Shown here: positions 35,487 to 44,762 of the stretch, in pieces
How the letters are laid out: the number at the start of each line of letters is the position of its first letter
Numbering within the stretch: position 1 is the first letter of the stretch
NCBI GenBank assembly: GCA_002319075.1
Contig: NVQB01000001.1
Location: forward strand, 5,208,001-5,272,000
Direction of reading: 5' to 3'
DNA from: Sphingobacteriaceae bacterium
GTDB lineage: Bacteria; Bacteroidota; Bacteroidia; B-17B0; Aurantibacillaceae
Length of the DNA stretch: 64,000 nucleotides
Notes under the pieces: generated by a model
Database searches by the model: none
What the model was told of the DNA's origin: nothing
Seen by the model: only the letters and a program-made list of their open reading frames with translations
Program-made: the position numbers and the translations under genes

Positions 35487-36038
35487 TTATATTCTGGTTA
35501 ATACACTATTTTCTATATATTCTTTTAATTTTTGTCGGGCGGCATTCAAATGCCATTTAGATGTACCCACACTAATACTCAATAACTCACCAATCTCCTT
35601 GTGCGAATATCCGTCGATGGCAAAAAGGTTAAACACTTTTTTTGTTGCTTCCGGTAATAAATTGATTTGCGTGAGAAGTTGATTATAGTTGATACGGCTC
35701 AGAGCTTCATTAACATCTGAAAAGTCGGCACTGTCATAATATTCTTCCACGTAGGTAACTTTCTCTCTCTCCCTTTTATTTTTGCGGTACTCATCAATTA
35801 AAGTGTTTACCATAACCCTGCGAATCCAGGCCTTAAAAGGAATCTCGGGCTTGTAGGTGCCCAAATTTTTTAAAATTTTGAGGAAACCCATGTTTAATGA
35901 TTCTGAAGCGGTATCCTTATCTTTAGAATAACGCATACAAATACTCATTAAATAACTATAGGTCACTTTATACAATTCATACTCAGCCTTGCGGTCCTGC
36001 TTAATGCACAATGCAATCAGTTGAGGCTGAATATTCAT
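35487..36038 (-). CDS. ECF-type sigma-70 factor
   Basis: A 183-residue extracytoplasmic-function sigma factor. The sigma-2 region has YSYLMSICMRYSKDKDTASE and the FKAWIRRVMVNTLIDEYRK segment that binds core enzyme and the -10 element. The sigma-4 region at about 120-175 has LPEATKKVFNLFAIDGYSHKEIG, with the helix-turn-helix SVGTSKWHLNAARQKL. It is the first gene of an operon with an anti-sigma/barrel protein and a lipoprotein. It is probably released by a signal sensed through that barrel protein. Confidence 0.92.
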   Translation of the reverse strand: MNIQPQLIALCIKQDRKAEYELYKVTYSYLMSICMRYSKDKDTASESLNMGFLKILKNLGTYKPEIPFKAWIRRVMVNTLIDEYRKNKREREKVTYVEEYYDSADFSDVNEALSRINYNQLLTQINLLPEATKKVFNLFAIDGYSHKEIGELLSISVGTSKWHLNAARQKLKEYIENSVLTRI

Positions 36039-36208
36039 AATTAATAACGGTCTTAATAACTTATACGAATAAAGATAAGCAAAAGTTGGGTAAATAAATA
36101 TATCTACCTTGCTGAAATTCAGTTTTTTAACTAAATCTGTTTAATCTTCAGAAATTTAAAGGCAAAGAAAGGTCAACAGAAAATGCGTAAACTTTATTAT
36201 AGAATTAA

Positions 36209-37261
36209 CTATTCTTTCAAAAACTTCTTCACTTCATTTATAATTTTAACAAAGTAGAACCCCTGCGGTAGCGCGGTGACATCAAGTTGATTGGCGTTTT
36301 TAAAATTCATAACCTCTTTTCCTGTAAGGTCGTAGATTTTTATCTCCGAAATGTTATTCTCCAACTCAATGTTCAGGATGTCAGCAACCGGATTGGGGAA
36401 GATTTTCAGCCGATTAAATTTATTGTATTCATTTAATCCTACCAGGTTTTCACAGGCATTCGCCCAAACATTTTCAGTAATTGTTTTTGTACTCACGCAT
36501 CCGTTCGGACCAGTTCCCTGAATTTGAAAGCTGTACGTAATGCTACCTGTGGTTGTTATTACAGGACTCATATAGTTATTGCCGGTGTTTGTGTTATTCC
36601 AGGTATAAGTGTTGGCTCCCTGAGCAGTGAGCTGAATAGCCTGATTTACACAAAGAGAGGCCTGGTCGGCGCCTGCGGTTAAGTTTGGAGATGGGTTTAC
36701 ATTTAAAGCAACAGAAGCAGTATTTGGACAACCACCACTACTCGTTCCTTTTACGCTGTAGGTTGACGTAGCTCCCGGACTAACAGCAATGCTCGCTGTT
36801 GTAGCGTTGGTATTCCACACATAGGTGCTTGCGCCGCTTACAGTTATAGTAGCGGTTTGTCCTGAACAAATAACTGTATTACTTGTGGCTAATGACAGAG
36901 TTGGTTGTGGTAAACTGTTTATTTGGAGAGTCTGACTTGTAATGCAGCCACTGGTATTATCCATTACCTGTAAAGTCCAGACTCCGGCGGTATAGGCAAT
37001 AGAAGATGCTGTGTATTCAGGGATTGTAACACCTGGCTGACCGGGAGCCAAAATTGTAAAGGAAACCGGGCCTCCCGCCATGGGAAATGTAGCTGCGTTT
37101 TGAATATTCATTTGAGTACCGCAAAAGCCATTTACTGCTAATGTAACACTACTCGTAGCAACTTGAAACGTTGGAGAATTACTCGCATCGCATTGGGCCT
37201 TTAATTTAGCTGCAATTAAAAATGCTACTAAGAAAACAACAAGTTTGATGGGTGTGATCAT
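36209..37261 (-). CDS. Secreted protein with Ig-like repeats and T9SS sorting tail
   Basis: A 350-residue exported protein from the ATG at 37261 (signal VVFLVAFLIAAKLKAQ). An in-frame start at 37285 is possible. The middle holds repeated Ig-like segments with conserved strands (for example SGASTYVWNTNATTASIAVS and SLCVNQAIQLTAQGANTYTW). The last 70 residues are a T9SS type A sorting domain: KIFPNPVADILNIEL, IKIYDLTGKEVM and LPQGFYFVKI. It should be a surface-exposed T9SS cargo with an adhesive or structural role. It has no tight operon partner. Confidence 0.85.
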   Translation of the reverse strand: MITPIKLVVFLVAFLIAAKLKAQCDASNSPTFQVATSSVTLAVNGFCGTQMNIQNAATFPMAGGPVSFTILAPGQPGVTIPEYTASSIAYTAGVWTLQVMDNTSGCITSQTLQINSLPQPTLSLATSNTVICSGQTATITVSGASTYVWNTNATTASIAVSPGATSTYSVKGTSSGGCPNTASVALNVNPSPNLTAGADQASLCVNQAIQLTAQGANTYTWNNTNTGNNYMSPVITTTGSITYSFQIQGTGPNGCVSTKTITENVWANACENLVGLNEYNKFNRLKIFPNPVADILNIELENNISEIKIYDLTGKEVMNFKNANQLDVTALPQGFYFVKIINEVKKFLKE

Positions 37262-37377
37262 GGGAGATTTTTTTAGGGTTAGCAAAATGGGGTTCGGTTA
37301 ATTAACCATTAAGTGGGTTAATTATATGGCACTTCCATTTCCAATTGAACAATTACAGTGCCAGAATATTATAGCAT

Positions 37378-37410
37378 AAAAAAAACCACGATGTAGTATG
37401 CATCGTGGTT
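37378..37410 (-). terminator. Terminator after accD
   Basis: 10-bp perfect stem (AACCACGATG at 37384-37393 with CATCGTGGTT at 37401-37410) with a U-run on the minus strand. Confidence 0.85.
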
Positions 37411-37434
37411 GATTATATCTTTAAAAAAAAATAG

Positions 37435-38280
37435 TTAGTTCTTGAACATTCTAAGCAATTGTCCCAACTTTTCTTTCAGCTCGGTACGAGGAATGATCTT
37501 ATCTAAGAACCCGTGTTCTAAAACAAATTCAGCTGTTTGAAACCCTTTCGGAAGATCTTTACCAATCGTTTCTTTTACAACACGCGGACCAGCAAATCCG
37601 ATTAAAGAAGCAGGTTCAGCAATGTTTAAATCGCCTAACATGGCGTAACTTGCGGTAACGCCGCCCGTTGTTGGATCGGTTAATAAAGAAATGTACGGAA
37701 TTTTATGTTGAGCCAACTGGCTCAATTTAGCCGAGGTTTTAGCCATCTGCATCAAAGAGAAAGCAGCCTCCATCATACGGGCCCCTCCACTTTTCGAAAT
37801 AATTAATAAGGGTGTTTTAGTCTGGATACAAAAATCAATGGCTCTTGAAATTTTTTCTCCAACCACACTTCCCATACTCCCACCGATAAAACTAAAGTCC
37901 ATACAACAGATCACAAGATCATATCCATTTACTTTGCCATAAGCGCTGCGGAGAGCATCTTTCAGATTTGTTTTGCGAATGGTATCCGTTAAACGATCGG
38001 TGTATTTTTTAGTGTCAGTAAAATCGAGAGGATCACCACTCACAAGATTTTCGTGTAATTCGGTAAATTGGTTGTTATCGAAAATAACCTCGAAATATTC
38101 TTTACTTCCAATTTTTTCGTGGTATCCACATTCTGAACAAACGTATTTATTCGCGGTGTGATCCTGAACAGTATGAATTTTTTTGCAGGAAGGACATTTG
38201 TACCACAATCCTTCTGGTGTTTCTTTCTTCTCTTTTGTAGAAGTTGTGATACCTTCCTTTAATCTTTTAAACCAACCCAT
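37435..38280 (-). CDS. accD: Acetyl-CoA carboxylase carboxyltransferase subunit beta
   Basis: A 281-residue carboxyltransferase beta subunit that, with AccA, transfers CO2 from carboxybiotin to acetyl-CoA to make malonyl-CoA for fatty acid synthesis. The N-terminal zinc ribbon has C29, C32, C48 and C51 (YKCPSCKK and VCSECGYH). The crotonase-like core has [34 protein letters not shown] and [16 protein letters not shown], then [12 protein letters not shown]. Full length and standard start. It stands alone, not beside accA. Confidence 0.96.
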   Translation of the reverse strand: MGWFKRLKEGITTSTKEKKETPEGLWYKCPSCKKIHTVQDHTANKYVCSECGYHEKIGSKEYFEVIFDNNQFTELHENLVSGDPLDFTDTKKYTDRLTDTIRKTNLKDALRSAYGKVNGYDLVICCMDFSFIGGSMGSVVGEKISRAIDFCIQTKTPLLIISKSGGARMMEAAFSLMQMAKTSAKLSQLAQHKIPYISLLTDPTTGGVTASYAMLGDLNIAEPASLIGFAGPRVVKETIGKDLPKGFQTAEFVLEHGFLDKIIPRTELKEKLGQLLRMFKN

Positions 38281-38372
38281 TTTAAATTTCCAGTTATTAG
38301 TTTTTGGTTCTTAGTTTTTTATTTTTCCGGTTCATTAAAAATCAACGAGAAAAAATTACTATTCAATTGTGC

Positions 38373-39428
38373 TTATGCGATGGTAATAGTTTTATCCAAA
38401 TACACATCCTGAATAGCGTTTAATAATGCAACACCCTCTTGTACCGGTTTTTGAAATGCTTTTCTACCGCTGATCAATCCTTGTCCACCTGCACGTTTAT
38501 TAATTACAGCAGTTGTAACTGCTTCTGCAAGATCGCTTGCGCCTTTGCTTTCTCCACCACTGTTGATCAAGCCCATACGCCCCATGTAACAATTTGCTAC
38601 CTGGTAACGTGCCAGGTCAATAGGATGATCTGTAGTTAATTCAGAATATACCTTTGCATGCGTTTTACCAAAGTTAACAGCAGTGTATCCACCATTTTTA
38701 TCGGATAGTTTTTGTTTAATAATGTCAGCCTGGATAGTAACCCCTAAATGATTCGCCTGTGAAGACAAGTCGGCCGCTGTGTGATAATCTACACCATCTT
38801 TTTTGAAAGCATTGTTACGGGTATAGCACCATAAAACCGTAGCCATACCTAATTCATGTGCACGTTCGAAGGCCTGCGCTACTTCAACGATCTGACGTCC
38901 TGATTCAGGAGATCCAAAATAGATAGTTGCACCCACTGCCACAGCTCCCATGTTCCAGGCCTCTTCAACAGAACCAAACATAATCTGATCGAATTTGTTA
39001 GGGTACGAAATAAATTCGTTATGATTAATTTTTACAATAAACGGAATTTTGTGAGCGTATTTTCTGGCTACTGATCCTAGAACGCCATAAGTAGATGCTA
39101 CAGCATTGCAACCGCCTTCAATTGCTAATTTGATAATATTTTCACTGTCAAAATATCTTGGATTTGGAGCAAAACTTGCCCCTGCACTATGCTCAATACC
39201 TTGATCAACCGGTAAAATACTCATGTACCCTGTACCAGAAAGGCGCCCGGTATTGTATAACTGACTAAGACTTCTTAAAACTTGTGGATTGCGGTTTGAT
39301 GGCGCAAACGTTCTGTCTATAAAGTCATTTCCCGGTAAATGGATCAGATCTTTTGATATGGTTTTGCAAGTATGATTTAATAGAGAGTCGGCATTTGCGC
39401 CTAATAATTCTGAAATTTTGGATGACAT
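38373..39428 (-). CDS. Class I fructose-bisphosphate aldolase (DhnA/FbaB type)
   Basis: A 351-residue Schiff-base aldolase of the DhnA/FbaB branch that cleaves fructose-1,6-bisphosphate in glycolysis and gluconeogenesis. Motifs include [56 protein letters not shown] and [15 protein letters not shown], whose glycine-rich phosphate-binding site and lysine are expected features of this family. An upstream in-frame codon at 39479 lies within a terminator and the -7 box overlaps that extension, so the ATG at 39428 is the start. Confidence 0.93.
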   Translation of the reverse strand: MSSKISELLGANADSLLNHTCKTISKDLIHLPGNDFIDRTFAPSNRNPQVLRSLSQLYNTGRLSGTGYMSILPVDQGIEHSAGASFAPNPRYFDSENIIKLAIEGGCNAVASTYGVLGSVARKYAHKIPFIVKINHNEFISYPNKFDQIMFGSVEEAWNMGAVAVGATIYFGSPESGRQIVEVAQAFERAHELGMATVLWCYTRNNAFKKDGVDYHTAADLSSQANHLGVTIQADIIKQKLSDKNGGYTAVNFGKTHAKVYSELTTDHPIDLARYQVANCYMGRMGLINSGGESKGASDLAEAVTTAVINKRAGGQGLISGRKAFQKPVQEGVALLNAIQDVYLDKTITIA

Positions 39429-39450
39429 ATTTTTGCTTTTAAAAGGGAGA

Positions 39451-39458
39451 CAAATATA
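39451..39458 (-). promoter_or_regulatory. -7 box for the class I aldolase gene
   Basis: Minus strand reads TATATTTG, an exact TAnnTTTG match, 22 nt upstream of the ATG at 39428. It lies directly after the U-run of the preceding terminator. Confidence 0.55.
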
Positions 39459-39460
39459 AT

Positions 39461-39497
39461 AAAAAAACCCCGTCCACACTCAAAAGGGGACAGGGTT
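39461..39497 (-). terminator. Terminator of the Sia-like operon
   Basis: 10-bp stem with one wobble (AACCCCGTCC at 39466-39475 with GGACAGGGTT at 39488-39497) and a U-run on the minus strand, 21 nt after the siaC-like stop. Confidence 0.8.
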
Positions 39498-39517
39498 TTA
39501 TAGTGATTTATTAAAAA

Positions 39518-39898
39518 TTATTCGTTAACCATAATCATTTTAAAAGGCACATTAATAATTGCCTGATAATCTTCACCTGCCTCTAACATATCCTCATCAT
39601 CTTCTTCGTAGTGCCAGTTAATAGTAACTGCACTTCCACCTTTATTAATTCCTTCAAGTTTCTTGAAAACATCAAGAATACATTTTGAAGAAGAAGTATT
39701 AAAATATTCTAACTGAACATTTACAGTGGTAGCAGGCTTTGCAGCGCTTGCATACTTATCCAGTGCATCTACTAAAGGTTTATAAAATTCAATAGAATTT
39801 TCTGGAATTGAACGCCCTTTTACTTCAAGTACCCCACCATTCAAGTCAAAGTTTATGCTTGGTGTTTTCGGTGTGCCTTCAATAGAATATTTTTCCAT
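39518..39898 (-). CDS. siaC: SiaC-family (DUF1987) regulatory phosphoprotein
   Basis: A 126-residue DUF1987/SiaC protein. Family features are TPSINFDLNGGVLEVKGRS, PENSIEFYKPL and LEYFNTSSSKCILDVF. The Thr in YFNTSS is residue 68, the same position I recall for the phosphorylated Thr68 of Pseudomonas SiaC, so the phosphorylation switch looks intact. In Pseudomonas, SiaC is phosphorylated by SiaB and dephosphorylated by SiaA, and the unmodified form activates the diguanylate cyclase SiaD. No SiaD-like gene is seen in the window, so the output partner here is unknown. It is the last gene of the operon. Confidence 0.88.
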   Translation of the reverse strand: MEKYSIEGTPKTPSINFDLNGGVLEVKGRSIPENSIEFYKPLVDALDKYASAAKPATTVNVQLEYFNTSSSKCILDVFKKLEGINKGGSAVTINWHYEEDDEDMLEAGEDYQAIINVPFKMIMVNE

Positions 39899-39909
39899 AA
39901 TTGTAATTT

Positions 39910-40458
39910 TTAATTTTGTTGATTTGATACTTTTATATTAAGTGTAAAGAAAGAAACTTTATTGTCAATTTCCAAAAAATTGTAATCTAATTTTTCACCG
40001 GTTTTTCTGGCGATATCTATCATTCCTAAACCTCCGCCGCCTTTCATCGACATTTCTCCGTTATTTAAAATACGCTTGTAATATTCTTTTAGTTCTTCTT
40101 TATTGAGGCCATTTACTTCATCCAATCTGGCTCTTAAACCATTGATGTTTTCGTTTAAAATGTAGTTGCCGGTAATGATCGAATATTTATTGTCAATTTT
40201 ACCAATGGTAAAAATTGCTGACCTGATTTTTTCTGAATCAACTTCTGTAATTTCATCGAGGTGATGATATAAATTTTGCAGGCATTCTACTAAAACATTG
40301 TAAACCTTTTTTTTCATTTTAGGTTCTTCCTGCATATTATCCATTTTATTCTCCATTATTTGAAGAATAGACGTCAATAAGTCGGATGTAATTTCTCCTT
40401 TAAATGAAAGCAAAATATTATTTCGCTCCATTTTATCGTATATATCGAAAACGTCCAC
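39910..40458 (-). CDS. siaB: SiaB-family protein kinase
   Basis: A 182-residue GHKL-like kinase of the SiaB type. The predicted N-box is in VLVECLQNLYHHLDE and the ATP lid/G-box is GGGGLGMIDIARKTGE near the C-terminus. Family knowledge says such kinases phosphorylate the SiaC protein on a threonine, and the SiaC-like gene follows 11 nt downstream. The proteins are cytoplasmic and short, with no sensor domain. It is separated from the upstream lipoprotein gene by about 35 nt, so it is probably co-transcribed with it and with the phosphatase. Confidence 0.85.
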   Translation of the reverse strand: MDVFDIYDKMERNNILLSFKGEITSDLLTSILQIMENKMDNMQEEPKMKKKVYNVLVECLQNLYHHLDEITEVDSEKIRSAIFTIGKIDNKYSIITGNYILNENINGLRARLDEVNGLNKEELKEYYKRILNNGEMSMKGGGGLGMIDIARKTGEKLDYNFLEIDNKVSFFTLNIKVSNQQN

Positions 40459-40493
40459 TATGGAATAATTTGTTTTAATTTGCTGTAAATATA

Positions 40494-41336
40494 TTATTTT
40501 AATTTAAATGCTACAGTATTTTCTTTAACGGTAAAAGTTGCTTCATCATCACAAGTGCCATTTCCAAAGTCTATTGTTCTTGTCTTAAAGCCTTCGGGAG
40601 TCAGCTCCATTAGGCCTTTATCAATATACCGGCATGTTTTATGTTTTAACAGGCTTTCTTGTTGTGAAACACTTGTTGAAAAGTTTGTGCCCTGACGGTT
40701 TGTGCCGAAAGCATCGCCAAACACGTGAATTACTGCACCGTCGGCGTTGGAATCGCCGTTTGGATAGATTACAAAAGTTCTGTTGAAGGAGTACTTAATA
40801 GTCGCCGTGCCGCTGGTACAACGTCCATTGATTAATGTAACATTGAAAGAGGGTGAAGATGTATTCATTTCCAAAGTCGTTAGAACCAGGCTATCGCAGG
40901 TGTAACTGATATTTTCAGATGTGTAGTTAACAAGTTTAACAATGATTTTTGAATCCTTTTTTACCTTTCCGTTTAAACGGATAGTGAGTTTTCCTGTTCT
41001 CGTTTTACCGTCGGGCATTATCATTCCGCATGTTGTGCCTGATGTGTTAAGTGAATAAACCACGTTTGGCGAGAAAGTACTGGTATCGCCACTTACATAA
41101 GAAAGTGTATCGCAGGTAAAAACGGTAGGGGTTGTAGCGGCTCCTGTGCCATTTGTGGCCTGGAGACTTTGATAAATTGCCGGCACGATGCTCAGAAATT
41201 CCTGGTCGATAATGGCGTAATCTACAACAGACTGCGTTTCGTTATCCACTTCCTGATTTTCCTTTTTACTGCAATTTGTAAATAGTACCGTACATAATCC
41301 TGCTAAAACCAGGGAGATTTGAAATGTTTTTGTCAT
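40494..41336 (-). CDS. Predicted lipoprotein embedded in the Sia-like operon
   Basis: A 280-residue lipoprotein (SLVLAGLCTVLFTNCSKK) from the ATG at 41336; a GTG at 41345 is an alternative start. It has TCDTLSYVSG, a Cys plus RTG motif (DGKTRTGKLTIRLNG), a VKLVNYTSENI strand, GTNRQGTNFSTSVS and a closing GNGTCDDEATFTV strand. This order resembles the lipoproteins at 3003, 4083, 24376 and 25563. It lies between the phosphatase gene and the kinase gene on the same strand. It may be an envelope ligand or partner of the propeller sensor; that is inference from position. Confidence 0.7.
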   Translation of the reverse strand: MTKTFQISLVLAGLCTVLFTNCSKKENQEVDNETQSVVDYAIIDQEFLSIVPAIYQSLQATNGTGAATTPTVFTCDTLSYVSGDTSTFSPNVVYSLNTSGTTCGMIMPDGKTRTGKLTIRLNGKVKKDSKIIVKLVNYTSENISYTCDSLVLTTLEMNTSSPSFNVTLINGRCTSGTATIKYSFNRTFVIYPNGDSNADGAVIHVFGDAFGTNRQGTNFSTSVSQQESLLKHKTCRYIDKGLMELTPEGFKTRTIDFGNGTCDDEATFTVKENTVAFKLK

Positions 41337-41395
41337 CAAAGTCACTTTATAGCACTGTGGGTAAAGGCTGTTGTGGGCAAATATAAGGATTTAAA

Positions 41396-44300
41396 TTAAA
41401 TCTCAATGCCCACAATAAGAACGTCATCTACCTGTTCGTGGTTCAAACGCCAGTCTTCGAAATGTTTTTGAAGTTCAGATCTTTGTTCTTCAGCACTTTT
41501 TAAATGGATGCTGGCTAATAATTCGTGGAAACGTTTTACCATAAATTTTTTGCCTTTTTCTCCACCAAACTGATCGGCGTAGCCATCAGAAAACATATAA
41601 GCCATGGAAGCTTTTGCGGCGCTGACCGGATGCGTGGTAAAAGTTCTATTAACGTCGTACTGTGCTCCTCCAATAGGATATTTATTTCCATCCAGTTTTG
41701 AAAGTTCACCGTCTTTATTAACCATCACTAAGGGACGGTTAGCTCCGGCCCACTTGATTTCGTTGGATTTCTCGCTGATGGTAATAATGGACACGTCCAT
41801 TCCGTCATTGGTACTAATTTCGTTGTGCCCCTGGCGGAGTGCTTCCTGAACGCCTTTGTGAAGGTTGTTCAATATTTCTCCGGGTTCTGTAACCCCTCTC
41901 TCTAAAACAATCTGGCGAAGAAGGTTATGTCCGATCATACTCATAAATGCTCCGGGAACTCCATGACCTGTGCAATCCACTACAGCGAATATTTTAATGC
42001 CGTTTTCTTCAGCGAACCAATAAAAGTCGCCACTTACAATATCCTTGGGCTGATAAAGGATAAATACTTTTTTGAGCTTTTTATAAATTGTTTCTTTGGA
42101 AGGAAGAATAGCCTCCTGGATACGCTTAGCATAAGTTATACTACCCATAATATCGCGGTTCTTTTCTTCGAGTTCTTTAGTACGTTCGGCCACTTTATTT
42201 TCGAGTACCTTATTCTTAAGTTTGATTGCGCGGGTTCTATATTGTGTATAGAAGTATATTAGTGCAATGCCAAGGATACTAATAATGGCGTAGAAGGCTT
42301 TTGTTTTCCAGAAAGGAGGTACAACGGTGATACGAATTTCAAAAGCTTTATCATTCCAGGTACCGTCGTTGTTGGATGCTTTTACTTTAAAGGTGTACTC
42401 TCCACCCGGAAGTTCTGTGTAAGACACATAACGCACGGTAGTGGGTGCTGACCACTCTTTATCATACCCTTCGAGTTTATATTTGAATTTATTTTTACCG
42501 GGATCACTGTAATCCATGGCCACCAACTCAAACTGAAAATAATTATCGTGCCAATCGAGATTTAATTGTTTGGTGTAGGTAATCAGGGAATCCATAACAA
42601 CATCATTGCCCCCTCTTTTGTAGCCTATTACATAGGCTTCCGGGGCATGCAAATTGTCTTTTATAGAAGAGGGCCTGAAAGCATTAAATCCCTTAGCTCC
42701 ACCAAAATACATCATCCCCGACTCTGAAACAAAGGCTGCTCCGCTATTGTATTCTGTGTTAACCAGACCGTCTTTAATACTGTAATTTTTAAACGTAATT
42801 TCTTTTTCAGATTGCAGGGGATTAAACCTGATCAAGCCTGCGTTTGAACTCATCCAAAAATTATCCACACTATCTTTTAAGATGGAATACAAATAAGTAT
42901 TTGCCAATCCATCTTTAGAATAAAAATTATAAAAGGTATTGTTGTTTAATAGTTTACTTAATCCTGTAGAAGTCGCGGCCCAAATGTTTCCAGCTTTGTC
43001 TTCATTGATTCCAAGTACCAGATTCGAAGCGATTTCTCCAGCTTTGCCTTTGTTTGAAAAGGTATTTAATACTTTTAATTTTCCATTTTTATCAAAGCCT
43101 TCTAATTTGATAAGGCCTTTTTCAGAAGACCCTAACCAAACATGTCCTTTAGAATCTTTAAAAATTGTATTTATGCTGATTGCCGGTAATCCATCTTTTT
43201 CTTTAAAGCTTGTAACTTCAAAACTAGTTAAATCTACTTTATATAAACCATCAGAAACCGTTCCGGCATAAATTGCACCATTATCAATTTTTAAACTTAC
43301 AACAGTGCCGCCAACATCATCGCTTAAAAAATTCTGAGACTTATTAGAAGTAATGTCGTAGCGAATTAAGCCATTGCCCCATGTGCCCAACCAATAAACA
43401 TTTGCAGATTCTTTTGCAATGCTTAAGATGGTATAATCCGGTATTCCCTTAGTATGGGGGATATTTGTACCCGTTTCAAGATTTAACTGATGAAAGGTTT
43501 TTACGCCACCCAACATTACGGATCCTGCTTTATCTTCTGCAAATGCGTAAATATTACTAAAGTCGGTTTCGTAATTGTAAGTGGAGTTTGGAAATTTCTG
43601 AGAACGGAAAAAAGAAATATTTACTCCGCCAAGATCGGTTCCAATCCAGAAATTATTTTCGCGGTCACTAAAAATGCAATTGATGGGATTAGAATTTAAA
43701 GACAGAGGGCCTTCTTGTTTTGTGTAGTAATCAACTTTCTCATTAAGAAGATTATAAACCAGAACTCCCCAGGCCGTAGCAGCAAAGATTTTATTATCGC
43801 GAATAACGAAATCTTTGATATAATTGGAAGCTTCGTTTGGTTTGGTAAAAGAAATTTTTGATTCAATTTCGAACTGACCATCGACTTTATAAATACCAAA
43901 ACCGTAAGTGCCGACATAAAGTTTGCCGCCGTAACTATCAATGTGTGTGATAGATTCAAGGTTAGTAACGTTTACTTCCAAATAATCCGGCACGATAAAA
44001 TTAATTCTGTCAATTTTAGTATTCGTATTGTTAAGTCTCCACAAACCTTTGCCCATAGTTCCGACATAGAGAAGGCCACCCACATTTTCAACGCATGTAA
44101 CATTGGTATTTTCACTTGTCAGAAATTTTTGCTTAACTTTTTTAGTTATGAAATCAAGCAGGAATAACCCTTTTTCGGTACCGATAAGAGCAGCTGTTTC
44201 ATCTACTTTATAGATGACGTTAATGCGAGCGTTTAAATGGCCATCGATTTTGTCAAGCAAAGTAAATTTTTCAGTAGTAGGATCAAAAAGATTTAAGCCT

Positions 44301-44605
44301 TCGCGGGTGCCAACCAAAATAATATTTGGTCTTACTGATTTTAAAGCGGTAACATCTGAACACGAGAGTGAGCCGGGATTTGAAGGATCGTTTTTAAAAA
44401 CTTTAATCTGGTAGCCGTCGTATTTATTTAAACCATCCTGGGTTCCAAACCACATAAAACCGAGGTCGTCCTGGATAATGGTTTTAACGAGGTTCGTACT
44501 CAATCCATCCTCGCTGGTGATGTGCTTAAATCTTAATTGCTGGGCAATAGAAGAATTAAGAAGAGTTAACAGCGTTACTAAAAAAACAGGTTTAAGCATC
44601 TTCAT
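41396..44605 (-). CDS. Propeller-sensor SpoIIE-family phosphatase (SiaA-like)
   Basis: A 1069-residue transmembrane protein. A signal peptide is followed by a large periplasmic region of two-component-type propeller repeats (FKHITSEDGLSTN, MWFGTQDGLNKYDG, VWLGSSEKGLIKL) and a Y_Y_Y-type domain (DKEWSAPTTVRYVSYTELPGGEY). A transmembrane helix (AFYAIISILGIALIYFY) lies at about 770-800. After a coiled coil (ENKVAERTKELEEKNRD) comes a SpoIIE/PP2C phosphatase domain, with VSGDFYW, DCTGHGVPGAFMS and MFSDGYADQFGG carrying the metal-binding Asp residues. It replaces the histidine kinase of hybrid two-component sensors with a phosphatase. It heads an operon with a lipoprotein, SiaB- and SiaC-like genes. 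Confidence 0.88.
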   Translation of the reverse strand: MKMLKPVFLVTLLTLLNSSIAQQLRFKHITSEDGLSTNLVKTIIQDDLGFMWFGTQDGLNKYDGYQIKVFKNDPSNPGSLSCSDVTALKSVRPNIILVGTREGLNLFDPTTEKFTLLDKIDGHLNARINVIYKVDETAALIGTEKGLFLLDFITKKVKQKFLTSENTNVTCVENVGGLLYVGTMGKGLWRLNNTNTKIDRINFIVPDYLEVNVTNLESITHIDSYGGKLYVGTYGFGIYKVDGQFEIESKISFTKPNEASNYIKDFVIRDNKIFAATAWGVLVYNLLNEKVDYYTKQEGPLSLNSNPINCIFSDRENNFWIGTDLGGVNISFFRSQKFPNSTYNYETDFSNIYAFAEDKAGSVMLGGVKTFHQLNLETGTNIPHTKGIPDYTILSIAKESANVYWLGTWGNGLIRYDITSNKSQNFLSDDVGGTVVSLKIDNGAIYAGTVSDGLYKVDLTSFEVTSFKEKDGLPAISINTIFKDSKGHVWLGSSEKGLIKLEGFDKNGKLKVLNTFSNKGKAGEIASNLVLGINEDKAGNIWAATSTGLSKLLNNNTFYNFYSKDGLANTYLYSILKDSVDNFWMSSNAGLIRFNPLQSEKEITFKNYSIKDGLVNTEYNSGAAFVSESGMMYFGGAKGFNAFRPSSIKDNLHAPEAYVIGYKRGGNDVVMDSLITYTKQLNLDWHDNYFQFELVAMDYSDPGKNKFKYKLEGYDKEWSAPTTVRYVSYTELPGGEYTFKVKASNNDGTWNDKAFEIRITVVPPFWKTKAFYAIISILGIALIYFYTQYRTRAIKLKNKVLENKVAERTKELEEKNRDIMGSITYAKRIQEAILPSKETIYKKLKKVFILYQPKDIVSGDFYWFAEENGIKIFAVVDCTGHGVPGAFMSMIGHNLLRQIVLERGVTEPGEILNNLHKGVQEALRQGHNEISTNDGMDVSIITISEKSNEIKWAGANRPLVMVNKDGELSKLDGNKYPIGGAQYDVNRTFTTHPVSAAKASMAYMFSDGYADQFGGEKGKKFMVKRFHELLASIHLKSAEEQRSELQKHFEDWRLNHEQVDDVLIVGIEI

Positions 44606-44762
44606 AACAGGACGACTAAGTTAATTATAATTTAAACATCACAAAAAAGTATATTTGTCGAAATAAAAAAGTTGAACGCTTTGATGTGTTTGGTCGCAGT
44701 AAAGTCACGGTTCGTCTAATTACAAGGTAAAAATTACAAAACTTAAATTAAAAATTTACAGG

